A stretch of 64,000 nt of DNA, from positions 1 through 64,000 of the forward strand of contig CASFQA010000001.1 of NCBI GenBank assembly GCA_949296775.1, read 5' to 3'. Positions 43,545 to 51,355 of the stretch are shown here, piece after piece. Position 1 is the first letter of the stretch; every line of letters starts with the position of its first letter. The position numbers were made by a program, and so were the translations under genes. Source of the DNA: an uncultured bacterium (lineage in GTDB: Bacteria > Bacillota_I > Bacilli_A > RFN20 > CAG-826). The notes under the pieces were generated by a model. That model was not told where the DNA came from. It made no database searches and saw only the letters and a list, made by a program, of their open reading frames with translations.

Positions 43545-43573
43545 TTGCTTAACCTAGGGGCGAAGTATATATT
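43545..43573 (+). promoter_or_regulatory. Promoter of tRNA-His
   Basis: TTGCTT (43545-43550), 17-base spacer, TATATT (43568-43573), 12 bases before the tRNA. Confidence 0.7.
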
Positions 43574-43584
43574 TATGTGGCCGT

Positions 43585-43661
43585 GGCGTGATTGGTGAAA
43601 CGGTGAACACATCCGGCTGTGAACCGGACATGAACGGGTTCGACTCCCGTATCACGCCCCA
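43585..43661 (+). tRNA. tRNA-His (GTG)
   Basis: Extra G at -1 (43585) opposite C73, as in tRNA-His; acceptor GCGTGAT/ATCACGC; anticodon loop CTGTGAA with GTG; T-loop TTCGACT; encoded CCA. Confidence 0.95.
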
Positions 43662-43671
43662 GTTCTGAGGA

Positions 43672-43708
43672 ACACCTATAATGTATATGCATTATAGGTT
43701 CTTTTTTT
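43672..43708 (+). terminator. Terminator after tRNA-His
   Basis: CCTATAATG (43675-43683) pairs with CATTATAGG (43690-43698), then TTCTTTTTTT. Confidence 0.85.
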
Positions 43709-43800
43709 ACCAAATCTTACCAATTCGTGCTCATTATGGCGTATCGTAAAAATTTAGGGTCCTGTCACAGCAAGTAAAAACAGTCGAAATACCTCAAAAA

Positions 43801-43835
43801 GTTCGAACCACCGCAATAGCACTTCGGGTTCGAAC
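43801..43835. repeat. 9-bp inverted repeat
   Basis: GTTCGAACC (43801-43809) and GGTTCGAAC (43827-43835), each itself nearly palindromic. Both contain the T-loop core sequence GGTTCGAA, so they may be remnants of a tRNA-targeting element next to tRNA-His. Function unknown. Confidence 0.45.
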
Positions 43836-43861
43836 ATTCGCAATTATATGTCTTTTCTTAA

Positions 43862-44127
43862 TATTTCATCGATGTAGTAATCCCGTTTAATAGAGAAGGT
43901 TTTGGTAAAACAACCAGAAAAACAACCACAATACAACCAGAAAACACAGAAGAGGAAATAATTCTATTAATTAAAAATAACGAAAAGATCTCAAGAAAAG
44001 ATATAGCTATTGTTTTGCATAAAACAGAGGGAAGCATTAGACACCGTTTAAAAAAATGCAAAAAAAGGTTATCAAGCATTCAGGACCAGACAAAGGTGGA
44101 TACTGGGAAATAATCAAATCAAAATAA
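43862..44127 (+). pseudogene. 3' fragment of an AlbA_2-type (RecG-like) ATP-binding regulator
   Basis: Without a start codon, the frame from 43862 reads PFNREGFGKTTRKTTT, then EEEIILLIKNNEKISRKDIA and IVLHKTEGSIRHRLKK, which is the C-terminal winged helix of the widespread AlbA_2/putative DNA-binding family. A shift in the A-rich stretch near 44055-44065 moves the ending (VIKHSGPDKGGYWEIIKSK) into the next frame, stopping at TAA 44125-44127. The N-terminal AlbA_2 domain is missing. AT-rich codon use differs from the neighbours, suggesting acquired DNA. It lies just behind tRNA-His, a common integration site. Confidence 0.7.
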
Positions 44128-44218
44128 GAATAGAAGGCTTTTGCCGAAACATTAAAGGCGTTCGCTTATCGATTTCGAGGGCATTTAAGGCGTTTTCCAA
44201 GCACATTTCAAGGAAGTT

Positions 44219-44250
44219 ACCTCTAATGCGAATGCGTTAGAGGTTTTTTT
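44219..44250 (+). terminator. Rho-independent terminator
   Basis: CCTCTAA (44220-44226) pairs with TTAGAGG (44237-44243), with an inner pairing TGCG/CGCA-like loop, then TTTTTTT. It follows the winged-helix fragment. Confidence 0.75.
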
Positions 44251-44722
44251 CTATCCGTTTACGCGGTTGTTCGACTAGGCGCGCTAAGATTCAGCGGGAA
44301 TACCCCCGATAAATGCGGTCATTAGGAAATTGCTGAAAAACAAGGGGGATTAGATCGCCAAGGGCCGCATCAAGGTATTTGGCTTCTCTATCGAAACTAC
44401 TAGACCTTGAGGATTCATTCTTCAACGTCTTATCGTTGTTTCCCTTAGCCCGAACTTCATATAGCGATGAAAGATTGTGGAAAGCGTGCTTAAAACTTCT
44501 TTGCCGGTGGGGACGGCGGTTATTGCGTTTCACAAGGCCGATTTGACAAAAAACTTTTGGCAACGTGTGAACAATCGGCTAAAAGCCTTCAAAACGAAAG
44601 ACTGCGTTTATCCACTTCATCAGTAACTGGCGGTAAACAAAATTCGTCGGCACATTGCAAACTGTCCCCTGATAAAAATAGTCAGAAAATTAATAATTCT
44701 GCTCTGCCGAGCGTTAAAGGTA
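44251..44722. other. Region without a recognisable gene
   Basis: About 470 bases. The longest frame (44291-44563, minus) has no recognisable sequence or ribosome binding site. Probably decayed DNA. Confidence 0.45.
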
Positions 44723-44751
44723 TTCGCAGTATCGAATTCTTTTAGTAAAAT
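44723..44751 (+). promoter_or_regulatory. Promoter placed directly before the start codon
   Basis: TTCGCA (44723-44728), 17-base spacer, TAAAAT (44746-44751), six bases, then ATG 44758. Leaderless transcription is expected. Confidence 0.5.
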
Positions 44752-44757
44752 TGGGCT

Positions 44758-45660
44758 ATGTTCCGCTCCTTGATTGATTTTTCCGAAGATAGCAACTGGT
44801 GTTATGTTTTGATTGTCTATCCTTTGCTTTTGGCTCTCCTTTGCCTATTCCCTATTTTGGATTATTTCGGGGTTTATAACTTCGCTGACGATTTCTTGGG
44901 AATGTTCGATAACATGGCGCTTATCGAGTCGTTCGTTAAAGGGATTTTCTTTTGGGGTATCGTCCTAGCGGCCGGGATTTTCTTTGCGATTCTCGTCTAT
45001 ATTGGCACCTTTGCCCGGGACCGCAGCGAGTTCGCGTTCAGCGACTGTTGGATCGATATATTCAATCTGCTCTGCATGGGCTCGCTTACCGCCGGAACCA
45101 TCACGATGATTTGCTTAGCCAAGCTGCGCGGCTACGAACCGATCGACGTCCGGATTTTCTATTTTTGCTGCATATTCGAGGGGTGTTTGATTCCTTGCCT
45201 GATTTATAGCCTTTATCGGATTTTCGCCTGCACGCCCTTGCTGAAGACGTTGATCCGGCCTTTGCTGGTCTTGATAGACTTGATCTCCGGCTCTTTCTCC
45301 AAAGCCTTCCATTATTCCTCCTCTGGAACTCACAAAGAGATCCGCGACGATGCCGATTACGAGCTAGAATCCTATCAATACACGACGACGAGGACCGAAA
45401 GCCGAAGCGAGACCACCTATCATGATGCCTTCGTAAAAGACGAATACCAAAACGCCAAGCGGATCCGCGTCAAGGTGGATTCCCATTATGAGGTTCCGGT
45501 GACCGAAACCCATACGGGATATAGAAGGAAGGATTATCATCAGAAAAGGGAGTATACGGTCGAACAAGGGCAAAAAACTTCGAAAAGAACCGGCAAAACC
45601 TATTCCTATTCCCGAGTAGTAGGGCGGAAAAACGTCGGCAAAAAACGTTACGACGATTAA
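44758..45660 (+). CDS. Unknown membrane protein with charged tyrosine-rich tail
   Basis: 300 residues, not recognised. The first about 185 contain four hydrophobic segments (near 18-40, 60-85, 105-122 and 133-185). From about residue 186 comes a cytoplasmic or exposed tail of about 115 residues rich in Y, T, K, R, E and D, with YELESYQYTTTRTESRSETT, VTETHTGYRRKDYHQKREYT and a basic end. The alternating pattern suggests beta strands or an extended region. No ribosome binding site; a -10 box ends six bases before the ATG. It sits between degraded genes and has no obvious partner. Confidence 0.6.
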   Translation: MFRSLIDFSEDSNWCYVLIVYPLLLALLCLFPILDYFGVYNFADDFLGMFDNMALIESFVKGIFFWGIVLAAGIFFAILVYIGTFARDRSEFAFSDCWIDIFNLLCMGSLTAGTITMICLAKLRGYEPIDVRIFYFCCIFEGCLIPCLIYSLYRIFACTPLLKTLIRPLLVLIDLISGSFSKAFHYSSSGTHKEIRDDADYELESYQYTTTRTESRSETTYHDAFVKDEYQNAKRIRVKVDSHYEVPVTETHTGYRRKDYHQKREYTVEQGQKTSKRTGKTYSYSRVVGRKNVGKKRYDD

Positions 45661-45759
45661 ATATGGACTATGGGATGGACGCTGGTTGATGTTCGGCTAG
45701 GCTCGGTTTCGAATTGTCTAGCCGAAAAAGGGGATTTCGATTAGACTGGCTCGGTGGTT

Positions 45760-46176
45760 ATGCTTAGGAAAATCAATCTTGACGATTACGAGTTCGCCGT
45801 GAGGCTGCTGCCGAGGCTGAAGAAAAGCGACCTCTCGGTTTACGCATTGGGATCGATGTCCTTCGTGATTGAAGACGATGGCCAAGCGGTGGGGATTTTG
45901 CTTTCGAGCTTGCTTTGGGAAAGAATCCCCTTCTTGCAGCATTTGGTCGTCGCCGAAGGATCAAGGGGCCGGGGAATCGGCAGCTAAGCCCTAAAGGATT
46001 TCGAAGCTTTTCTTAAGGAAAACGGCTATCCTCTGCTTCTGCTATCGACCCAAGCCGATGAAAAGGCCCAGCATTTATATCGCAGGCTAGGCTATACCGA
46101 TAATGGGGCTTTGTTTCTCGCCAATACCCCCTATCCCCAGCCAGCGGAGATCTTCCTTTGCAAAAACCTTTTCTAA
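45760..46176 (+). pseudogene. GNAT acetyltransferase with an internal stop codon
   Basis: From ATG 45760 the frame reads MLRKINLDDYEFAVRL, SFVIEDDGQAVGILLS and LVVAEGSRGRGIGS, the acetyl-CoA loop of GNAT enzymes, then TAA at 45985-45987 (codon 76). In the same frame it continues as ALKDFEAFLKENGYPLLLLS, HLYRRLGYTDNGALFL and AEIFLCKNLF to TAA 46174-46176, which is the rest of a normal GNAT domain (about 138 residues in total). A single base change accounts for the stop. Unless the codon is read through, the enzyme is inactive. Substrate unknown. Confidence 0.8.
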
Positions 46177-46454
46177 AATCGGCATCGCTTTCCTTTCGTC
46201 CGCCTTTTGGGTCAACAGGTCAACTTCGAGCCAGCAAAGCCCATAAGCGAAGGAAGAAAATTATTTTTTGGAGCGAATCCAAATTCTCAAGAAAAATCAT
46301 AAACAATGAACGCCGATTTGTATTTTATAACGGAAATAATATCGATAGCTTCTAATTTTTTGCCGAAATAATCGTACAGGGTATAAGCTTAAGTAAACTT
46401 ATAGACCGATGTCGAATATCATTAATAAGCGCTTTGGCTTATGTTTTCGCCCTC
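46177..46454. other. Intergenic region
   Basis: AT-rich, no gene or clear terminator seen. Confidence 0.4.
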
Positions 46455-46483
46455 TTGTAACCGGTTTTGTAAGGAAGTATGCT
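46455..46483 (+). promoter_or_regulatory. Promoter of the PlsC-zinc ribbon gene
   Basis: TTGTAA (46455-46460), 17-base spacer, TATGCT (46478-46483), about 30 bases before ATG 46513. Confidence 0.6.
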
Positions 46484-46512
46484 AAGCCCGCAATCAAAGA
46501 TTGAGGGACATT

Positions 46513-47814
46513 ATGAAGAAGACGTTGCAGCAAAAAGCCGCGGAACGGAAATTCCATCGGCCGAACAAATTGCTTTATACCCTTCTTTACCATATCGCGA
46601 TCCAAAAGATCCTAGCCCCGAAATACAATCCCCATTACCAAATCGTCGATAATATCAACGATTGCAAAGGGCCCTGTTTCTTGGTCTATAACCATCAATC
46701 GCGGATCGATTACGTTTGGTTGGTGGGGGCGACTTATCCCCGCCGGCTCAACTTCTTAGTCGGCTACAATGAATTTTTCCGTTCCCATCTGGCCTTCATC
46801 CTCAAGCTGATGAACGTCATCCCGAAGAAAAACTTCACCCTCGACGTCCCAGCTATGCAAGGGATCAACTCGATCATCAAGCAAGGGGGGACCGTCTGCT
46901 TCTCCCCTGAGGGGATGAGCTCGATTTCCGGCCACAACCAGCCGGTCGTCTCCGGCACCGGGACCTTTTTGAAGCATTACGGCATCCCCGTCTACGTCGT
47001 CAATATGGCCGGGGCCTATTTGACCAACACCAAGTTTTGCCTCGACGAACGGAAAGGGCGGATCGACGCCAAAATCTCTTTGCTCTTCACCCCGGAATAT
47101 CTGAAGGGGCACGATGCCGAGACCATTGAGGCCGAACTGAACAAAGCCATCTATCACGATGACTTCGAATGGAATAAGAAGGAGCAGATAGCTTATTCGA
47201 ATTTATCCGGGAAAGCCGCGACCAACCTCCACTATATGCTCTATAAGTGCCCCCATTGCGGGTCGGAGTTCCATATGAAGGAGGACGGCGACCGGCTTTA
47301 TTGCCCCGACTGCGGCTTCTCCGTCACCATCGACGATAAGTATAACCTCCATCCCGCCCAGGGCTTTTCCTGCCCGGAGACCATCACCAAATGGTTCGAC
47401 TTAGAACGCCGCGATGTCTATCGCGCCATCAAAGCCAACCCGGAGATGGTATTCACCGCCAAATGCAAGTTAGGCAAATTGCCGCCTTACCATACGGTTA
47501 AGAACATGGCCACCAGCGAGCCTTGCGGCGAAGGGACGGTGACCCTCGACAAAGAGGGGTTCACCTTCGAAGGCCAAGTCGATGGGGCGATGACCTCAAT
47601 GCATTTGACCTACAACGAGATCCCGACCTTCGGGATGCCGGTCGATACCTCTTACTTAGCTTTCTATTACCAAGGGAACTATTATGATCTTTTCCCCGAA
47701 GGCGGGGTTTCGATCAAGATGCTGCATATCCTTGAGGAGTTCCAGCGTTTCACCGTCTCCAAGTGGAAAGCCTTGCCCCAAGAAAGCTGGATTTACGAAG
47801 ACGACGGGCAATAA
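46513..47814 (+). CDS. PlsC-type acyltransferase with C-terminal zinc ribbon
   Basis: 433 residues. The acyltransferase domain (about 25-240) has HX4D in VYNHQSRIDYVW and the PEG motif in CFSPEGMSSISG. At about 250-285 there is a zinc ribbon (YKCPHCGSEF and LYCPDCGFSV), then an uncharacterised domain of about 150 residues with beta-rich character. ATG 46513 follows GAGGGA; a TTG at 46501 is less likely. The enzyme probably acylates a glycerophospholipid intermediate at the membrane; the role of the zinc ribbon part is unknown. Confidence 0.82.
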   Translation: MKKTLQQKAAERKFHRPNKLLYTLLYHIAIQKILAPKYNPHYQIVDNINDCKGPCFLVYNHQSRIDYVWLVGATYPRRLNFLVGYNEFFRSHLAFILKLMNVIPKKNFTLDVPAMQGINSIIKQGGTVCFSPEGMSSISGHNQPVVSGTGTFLKHYGIPVYVVNMAGAYLTNTKFCLDERKGRIDAKISLLFTPEYLKGHDAETIEAELNKAIYHDDFEWNKKEQIAYSNLSGKAATNLHYMLYKCPHCGSEFHMKEDGDRLYCPDCGFSVTIDDKYNLHPAQGFSCPETITKWFDLERRDVYRAIKANPEMVFTAKCKLGKLPPYHTVKNMATSEPCGEGTVTLDKEGFTFEGQVDGAMTSMHLTYNEIPTFGMPVDTSYLAFYYQGNYYDLFPEGGVSIKMLHILEEFQRFTVSKWKALPQESWIYEDDGQ

Positions 47815-47821
47815 GACCGAT

Positions 47822-47845
47822 AAAAAAAGGCCGCAAGCGGCGGCC
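47822..47845 (-). terminator. Terminator of the cbpB-mrp operon
   Basis: On the minus strand GGCCGC (47845-47840) pairs with GCGGCC (47834-47829), followed by seven Ts (47828-47822). Confidence 0.8.
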
Positions 47846-47863
47846 AAAATACGCAAAAGCTTA

Positions 47864-48703
47864 TTATTTTTTCTCTTTCGCGGGGCAGGCTTCGATGGCT
47901 TTGCTTATCTTATCGAGGTAGCGGCCTTGGTAGGTTTCGATCGCTCCGCGGTCGCAAAGCTCGCCTAGCTTCGGCTCAATCGGGAGCTCATCGACGACCT
48001 CGATACCGTATTTTTCCGATAAAGCCGCGTGCTCGATTTTCCCGAAAGGATAAAGCCGTTTTTGACAATGGGGGCAATCTAGATAAGCCATGTTGGTGAC
48101 GAGCCCGATGATCGGGACGTTCATCATCTTGGCCATCCTCAACGCCTTTTCGACGATCAAGGAGACGAGGTCGCTGGGGCTGGTGACGATGACGATGCCA
48201 TCGATCGGGAGCGATTGGAAGACGGTGAGGGGGACATCGCCGGTTCCCGGGGGCATATCGACGTAAAGCTCATCGACGTCGCCGTAGATGGTATCGGTCC
48301 AAAATTGCTTGATTAGGCCAGAGACGACCGGTCCGCGCCAAATGACCGGGTCGGCCGGGTCTTCGGTCAATAGGTTAAGCGACATCACCTCGATGCCGGT
48401 TTGGGTTTTGATCGGATACATCCCGTCTTCCGACCCGGTGACCAATTCCTTGAGCCCGAAGATGGTCGGGATCGAGGGGCCGGTGACGTCGGCGTCGATG
48501 ATGGCGGTTTTCTTGCCATCGCGGGCGGCGTTGACCGCCAGTAAGGAGGTGGTGAGCGATTTGCCGACCCCGCCTTTGCCGGAGACGACGGCGATCATTT
48601 TCCTAACCTGGCTATAAGGATGGGACTTGGCGATGAAAGAGTCGGGGTCCCGCTCGGCGCAGGCTTCGCTGCAGTTGCTGCAGTCGTGGTTGCAATCTGG
48701 CAT
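47864..48703 (-). CDS. mrp: Mrp/NBP35-type Fe-S cluster carrier ATPase
   Basis: 279 residues. An N-terminal cysteine group (C4, C8, C11, C15 in CNHDCSNCSEAC) precedes a P-loop ATPase with the deviant Walker A SGKGGVGKS, DADVTGPSIP and DMPPGTGD, and the CPHC motif (about residue 217-220) that holds the shared cluster. It delivers Fe-S clusters to apo-proteins in the cytoplasm. The N-terminal cysteines make it like eukaryotic and archaeal NBP35. It starts just after the CBS gene stop. Confidence 0.92.
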   Translation of the reverse strand: MPDCNHDCSNCSEACAERDPDSFIAKSHPYSQVRKMIAVVSGKGGVGKSLTTSLLAVNAARDGKKTAIIDADVTGPSIPTIFGLKELVTGSEDGMYPIKTQTGIEVMSLNLLTEDPADPVIWRGPVVSGLIKQFWTDTIYGDVDELYVDMPPGTGDVPLTVFQSLPIDGIVIVTSPSDLVSLIVEKALRMAKMMNVPIIGLVTNMAYLDCPHCQKRLYPFGKIEHAALSEKYGIEVVDELPIEPKLGELCDRGAIETYQGRYLDKISKAIEACPAKEKK

Positions 48704-48704
48704 G

Positions 48705-49118
48705 TTATCGATCGTTCCTTCTGTCTAATTCGCCAAGGAGGCGGAAGATCAGGTTTTTCCGGGTGACGATCCCGACGAAAACCCCTTTTTCGTCGACTAA
48801 AGGCACATAGTTTTGGTTGGCGACCAAATCGGCGATCGAGCTGAGCTCGGCGTTTTCCTGACAGGGGGCGATGAGCCGGGTGAGCGAAAGGGCCGATAAG
48901 GGGGTTTGCTTGGCCTCATCGATATGATGCCCATCGGCGACCCAGTTCAAGACGTCGGTGGCGGTGATCGAGTAAAGGTAACGGTCGCTTTCCCTCTCCA
49001 ATACCGGGATCATCGAGTAGGAGGATTTGGCAAAGGCCAAAACCGCTTCCTGGAGCGTCGAATCGGCATAGACGTAGGTGATCTTCTTTTTGTTGATGAC
49101 TAGTTCCTTGGCTTTCAT
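48705..49118 (-). CDS. cbpB: CBS-pair protein, CbpB/DarB-like
   Basis: 137 residues, two CBS motifs in tandem (TYVYADSTLQEAVLAFAKS and APCQENAELSSIADLVANQ), then VGIVTRKNLIFRLLGEL. Length and layout match the Bacillota CbpB/DarB proteins, which bind cyclic di-AMP or AMP and act on the stringent response; the ligand here is inference. The true start is ATG 49118; upstream in-frame codons overlap the -35 box. TTGCCT-17-GATAAT ends seven bases before the ATG, so the mRNA is probably leaderless. Operon with mrp. Confidence 0.75.
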   Translation of the reverse strand: MKAKELVINKKKITYVYADSTLQEAVLAFAKSSYSMIPVLERESDRYLYSITATDVLNWVADGHHIDEAKQTPLSALSLTRLIAPCQENAELSSIADLVANQNYVPLVDEKGVFVGIVTRKNLIFRLLGELDRRNDR

Positions 49119-49125
49119 GTGGGTA

Positions 49126-49154
49126 ATTATCAATCCTCGGTTGCCTAAAGGCAA
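49126..49154 (-). promoter_or_regulatory. Leaderless-type promoter of the CBS-mrp operon
   Basis: On the minus strand TTGCCT (49154-49149), 17-base spacer, GATAAT (49131-49126), seven bases, then ATG 49118. Confidence 0.6.
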
Positions 49155-49185
49155 GACTTGACAAGGAGTGTATCATACCTCCGTT

Positions 49186-50055
49186 ATGTTTGATGTCTTC
49201 CTCGATAGCCTGTTAGATTCCCTCCGGGTCTTAGCCTTCGTCTTCCTCTTCCACTTCCTCCTTTCCTTTTTTGAGGGGAAGATCGCCCGTTTTTTGGAAG
49301 GGAAAAACAAGGCGGCCCCGGTCCTGGGCTCGGCGTTCGGGCTCATCCCCGAATGCGGGACCTCGGTCGTGGCCTCGGACTTATTTTTGAAAGGGCATCT
49401 TACCATCGGGACTTTAGTCGCCGTCTTCTTGGCCTGCAGCGACGAGGCTTTGCCGATCCTTTTCTCCGACGACGGGGGAAGATGGTACGTCGGCTTCGTG
49501 GTGCTGGGGCTTAAGTTCTTGATCGGGGCCCTCGTCGGGGTCATCGTCGATTGCCTTTTCGTCAAAGCCAACCAGGCGGTTGAGCATCACCTTCGCGATT
49601 GCGAAGGGGAGGAAAGCGTTCACCATGGCTGCTGCGGCCATGAAGTCGAGGAGGATAACCCTTGGAAGGCTCATCTCCTCCACCCGCTTATCCATTCACT
49701 GAAGATTTTTCTCTACGTCTTCGCCATCACTTTCCTTTTCGGACTTTTGGTCTATTATCTCGGAGAGGGGCGGATCGAGTCCTTCCTTGCGAGCAATCGC
49801 TGCCTCTCGCCTTTGCTCGGGGTGGCGGTGGGGCTTATCCCCAACTGCGCCGCCTCGGTTTTGCTCTCGACCTTCTACCTCGATTCCTCCTTGCCCTTCG
49901 CCGGCTTGCTCGCTGGCTTATTGATGAACGCCGGGCTTGGGATGTACATGCTATTCAAAAGCAAAAAGAGCCTAAAGAAGGCTCTGTTGGTGCTGCTTAT
50001 CTGCCTAGTGTGCTCAATCGGCTTCGGCTACGCTTTCCTGCCTTTATCAATTTAA
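49186..50055 (+). CDS. Putative manganese/arsenic efflux-type membrane transporter
   Basis: 289 residues with eight to ten hydrophobic segments in two related halves, each with a proline-cysteine motif: GLIPECGTSVVASDLFLKG and GLIPNCAASVLLSTFYL. LVAVFLACSDEALPILF completes the family signature I associate with putative manganese transporters, also labelled arsenic efflux proteins. A loop between the halves is rich in His, Cys and acidic residues (HHGCCGHEVEED), probably metal-binding. ATG 49186 is the start; AAGGAG lies 17 bases upstream, rather far. Substrate uncertain. Confidence 0.7.
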   Translation: MFDVFLDSLLDSLRVLAFVFLFHFLLSFFEGKIARFLEGKNKAAPVLGSAFGLIPECGTSVVASDLFLKGHLTIGTLVAVFLACSDEALPILFSDDGGRWYVGFVVLGLKFLIGALVGVIVDCLFVKANQAVEHHLRDCEGEESVHHGCCGHEVEEDNPWKAHLLHPLIHSLKIFLYVFAITFLFGLLVYYLGEGRIESFLASNRCLSPLLGVAVGLIPNCAASVLLSTFYLDSSLPFAGLLAGLLMNAGLGMYMLFKSKKSLKKALLVLLICLVCSIGFGYAFLPLSI

Positions 50056-50595
50056 GCCCAATTGGCCGGAATAGATAAGGGAGGAGGCTTCTTCGCCCGA
50101 TTCGAGTTTCACGATGGCGTGGGCGAAGTCGATCGAATAGCCCATCGAGCGGGCGGTGACGGTATTTTGGCTGGTGACGACCGGGGCCTTGATCCAAATG
50201 GCCTCCCCAATCTCAAAGCCTGGGAAGCAGGTGGCCTGCTTGCCTTTCAAGAACCCGATCCGGCCCAGGATCGAAGGGGCGGCGCAGATGGCGTGGACGT
50301 GTTTGCCAAGCTCAATGGCTCTTTTGATGAGCGAGATCGCCCTTATTGACCCATAGAGCCCCTCGACTCCGGCTTTGCCGCCGGGGAGGATGAGGAAATC
50401 ATAATCCTCGGCCTTGACGTCTTTGATGGCTTTGGTGGCGTTGACGCTTACTTGGCAGGAGCTATCGACCGTCAACCCATCCATATCCGAAAGCAGGTCG
50501 ATGGCGAAGCAATGGCTTCGAGAAAGGATATCGTAGGTCGCGAGGGCCTCGACTAACTCGAACCCGTCGTGAAGCAAGATGGCGCATCTTTTCAT
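50047..50595 (-). CDS. DJ-1/PfpI family protein
   Basis: 182 residues. DJ-1 fold with the nucleophile-elbow cysteine in HAICAAPSILG and the acidic residue in DGFELVEALATYDIL. Members are glyoxalases/deglycase-like or stress proteins. AAGGAG (minus strand 50608-50603) is seven bases from ATG 50595, which favours this start over ATG 50601. Its end overlaps the end of the transporter gene by nine bases. Confidence 0.9.
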   Translation of the reverse strand: MKRCAILLHDGFELVEALATYDILSRSHCFAIDLLSDMDGLTVDSSCQVSVNATKAIKDVKAEDYDFLILPGGKAGVEGLYGSIRAISLIKRAIELGKHVHAICAAPSILGRIGFLKGKQATCFPGFEIGEAIWIKAPVVTSQNTVTARSMGYSIDFAHAIVKLESGEEASSLIYSGQLGLN

Positions 50596-50631
50596 AAACA
50601 TTCTCCTTACGCGGACTTAATATTAATCCAT

Positions 50632-50790
50632 ATGGCCACTTACCGTCACCCTAAATACCGTAAATGGTATCGGAAGAAAGAAAACCCCGCCGAGCGCAAG
50701 GGCGAGGATTTCGAGATGCTCCACGAGAGGAAAGGAAGCGGCTTCGCTTCGTCTTCCGATGCCTATAAAGACGACATCGACGGGGCTTAG
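50632..50790 (+). CDS. Small basic protein, unknown
   Basis: 52 residues with a strongly basic, aromatic N-terminus (RHPKYRKWYRKKE) and an acidic, serine-rich C-terminus. Codon use matches the neighbours (C-ending codons), which supports it as a real gene. No ribosome binding site; the palindrome TTAATATTAA lies just upstream and could be a divergent promoter shared with the DJ-1 gene. Not recognised. Confidence 0.55.
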   Translation: MATYRHPKYRKWYRKKENPAERKGEDFEMLHERKGSGFASSSDAYKDDIDGA

Positions 50791-51326
50791 AGACCGGCGA
50801 TGTAGCTTTCGGCCAATAGGGCGACGGTCAAGGTTTCCTTAATCGGGTGGTCCTCATCAAGCGGGACGTGGATAAGCAGGGTATGGGGATGCTCCTTTAA
50901 GCAGCGGTAGTAGCACTCGTTGGCCACGAACCGGCCGGGATCGAGGCCGATGGCGGCTTCCTCCCCTTCCCGGATAAGCGACTGGGAGAGGGAACTGACC
51001 TCAAGGTCGGTGGTCCGGGAGGCCGGTCCGTCTTTTTCGATCGCCTCCTTGGTTTTGACGACCTTTTTATTGTCGGCCTGGACCGAGTCGCGCTCGTTAT
51101 AGGCGTAACGCTCGAGGACCGGTTCTTTGGCGTAGGGGGAGAGGGCGAGGATGATGATGGCGTCATAACCATTGGCCTTCTTCATCAGCGCGTCGCCGTC
51201 TGCGTGGTAGACGACGTCAAGCAAGAGGGTGTCTTTGCCTTTTTCCTTGAGCAAAGAAAGGATTTGCTCGCTCGGGTTGATGGGATGCTGAGCGAATTTC
51301 CTAAAGCCGACATAGAGAGTTTTCAT
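50787..51326 (-). CDS. Pyroglutamyl-peptidase I homologue lacking the catalytic cysteine
   Basis: 179 residues with the C15 peptidase layout: LYVGFRKFAQHPINPSE at the start, the glutamate region EPVLERYAYNERDS (E72) and the histidine region LIHVPLDEDHP (H153). The cysteine motif normally reads GxxVCN; here it is GRFVANECYY with Ala135 in the nucleophile position. Other cysteines follow at 138 and 142. It is therefore probably not a peptidase, or uses a shifted nucleophile. AAGGAG lies eight bases before ATG 51326. Two TGTAAACGC repeats stand in the upstream region. Confidence 0.75.
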   Translation of the reverse strand: MKTLYVGFRKFAQHPINPSEQILSLLKEKGKDTLLLDVVYHADGDALMKKANGYDAIIILALSPYAKEPVLERYAYNERDSVQADNKKVVKTKEAIEKDGPASRTTDLEVSSLSQSLIREGEEAAIGLDPGRFVANECYYRCLKEHPHTLLIHVPLDEDHPIKETLTVALLAESYIAGL

Positions 51327-51355
51327 TCACTGATCTCCTTGTGCGTGTGGCTTTA

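Noticed and set aside
44291-44563. 90-codon minus-strand frame
   Set aside because: Low-complexity, no start signal and no recognisable family.
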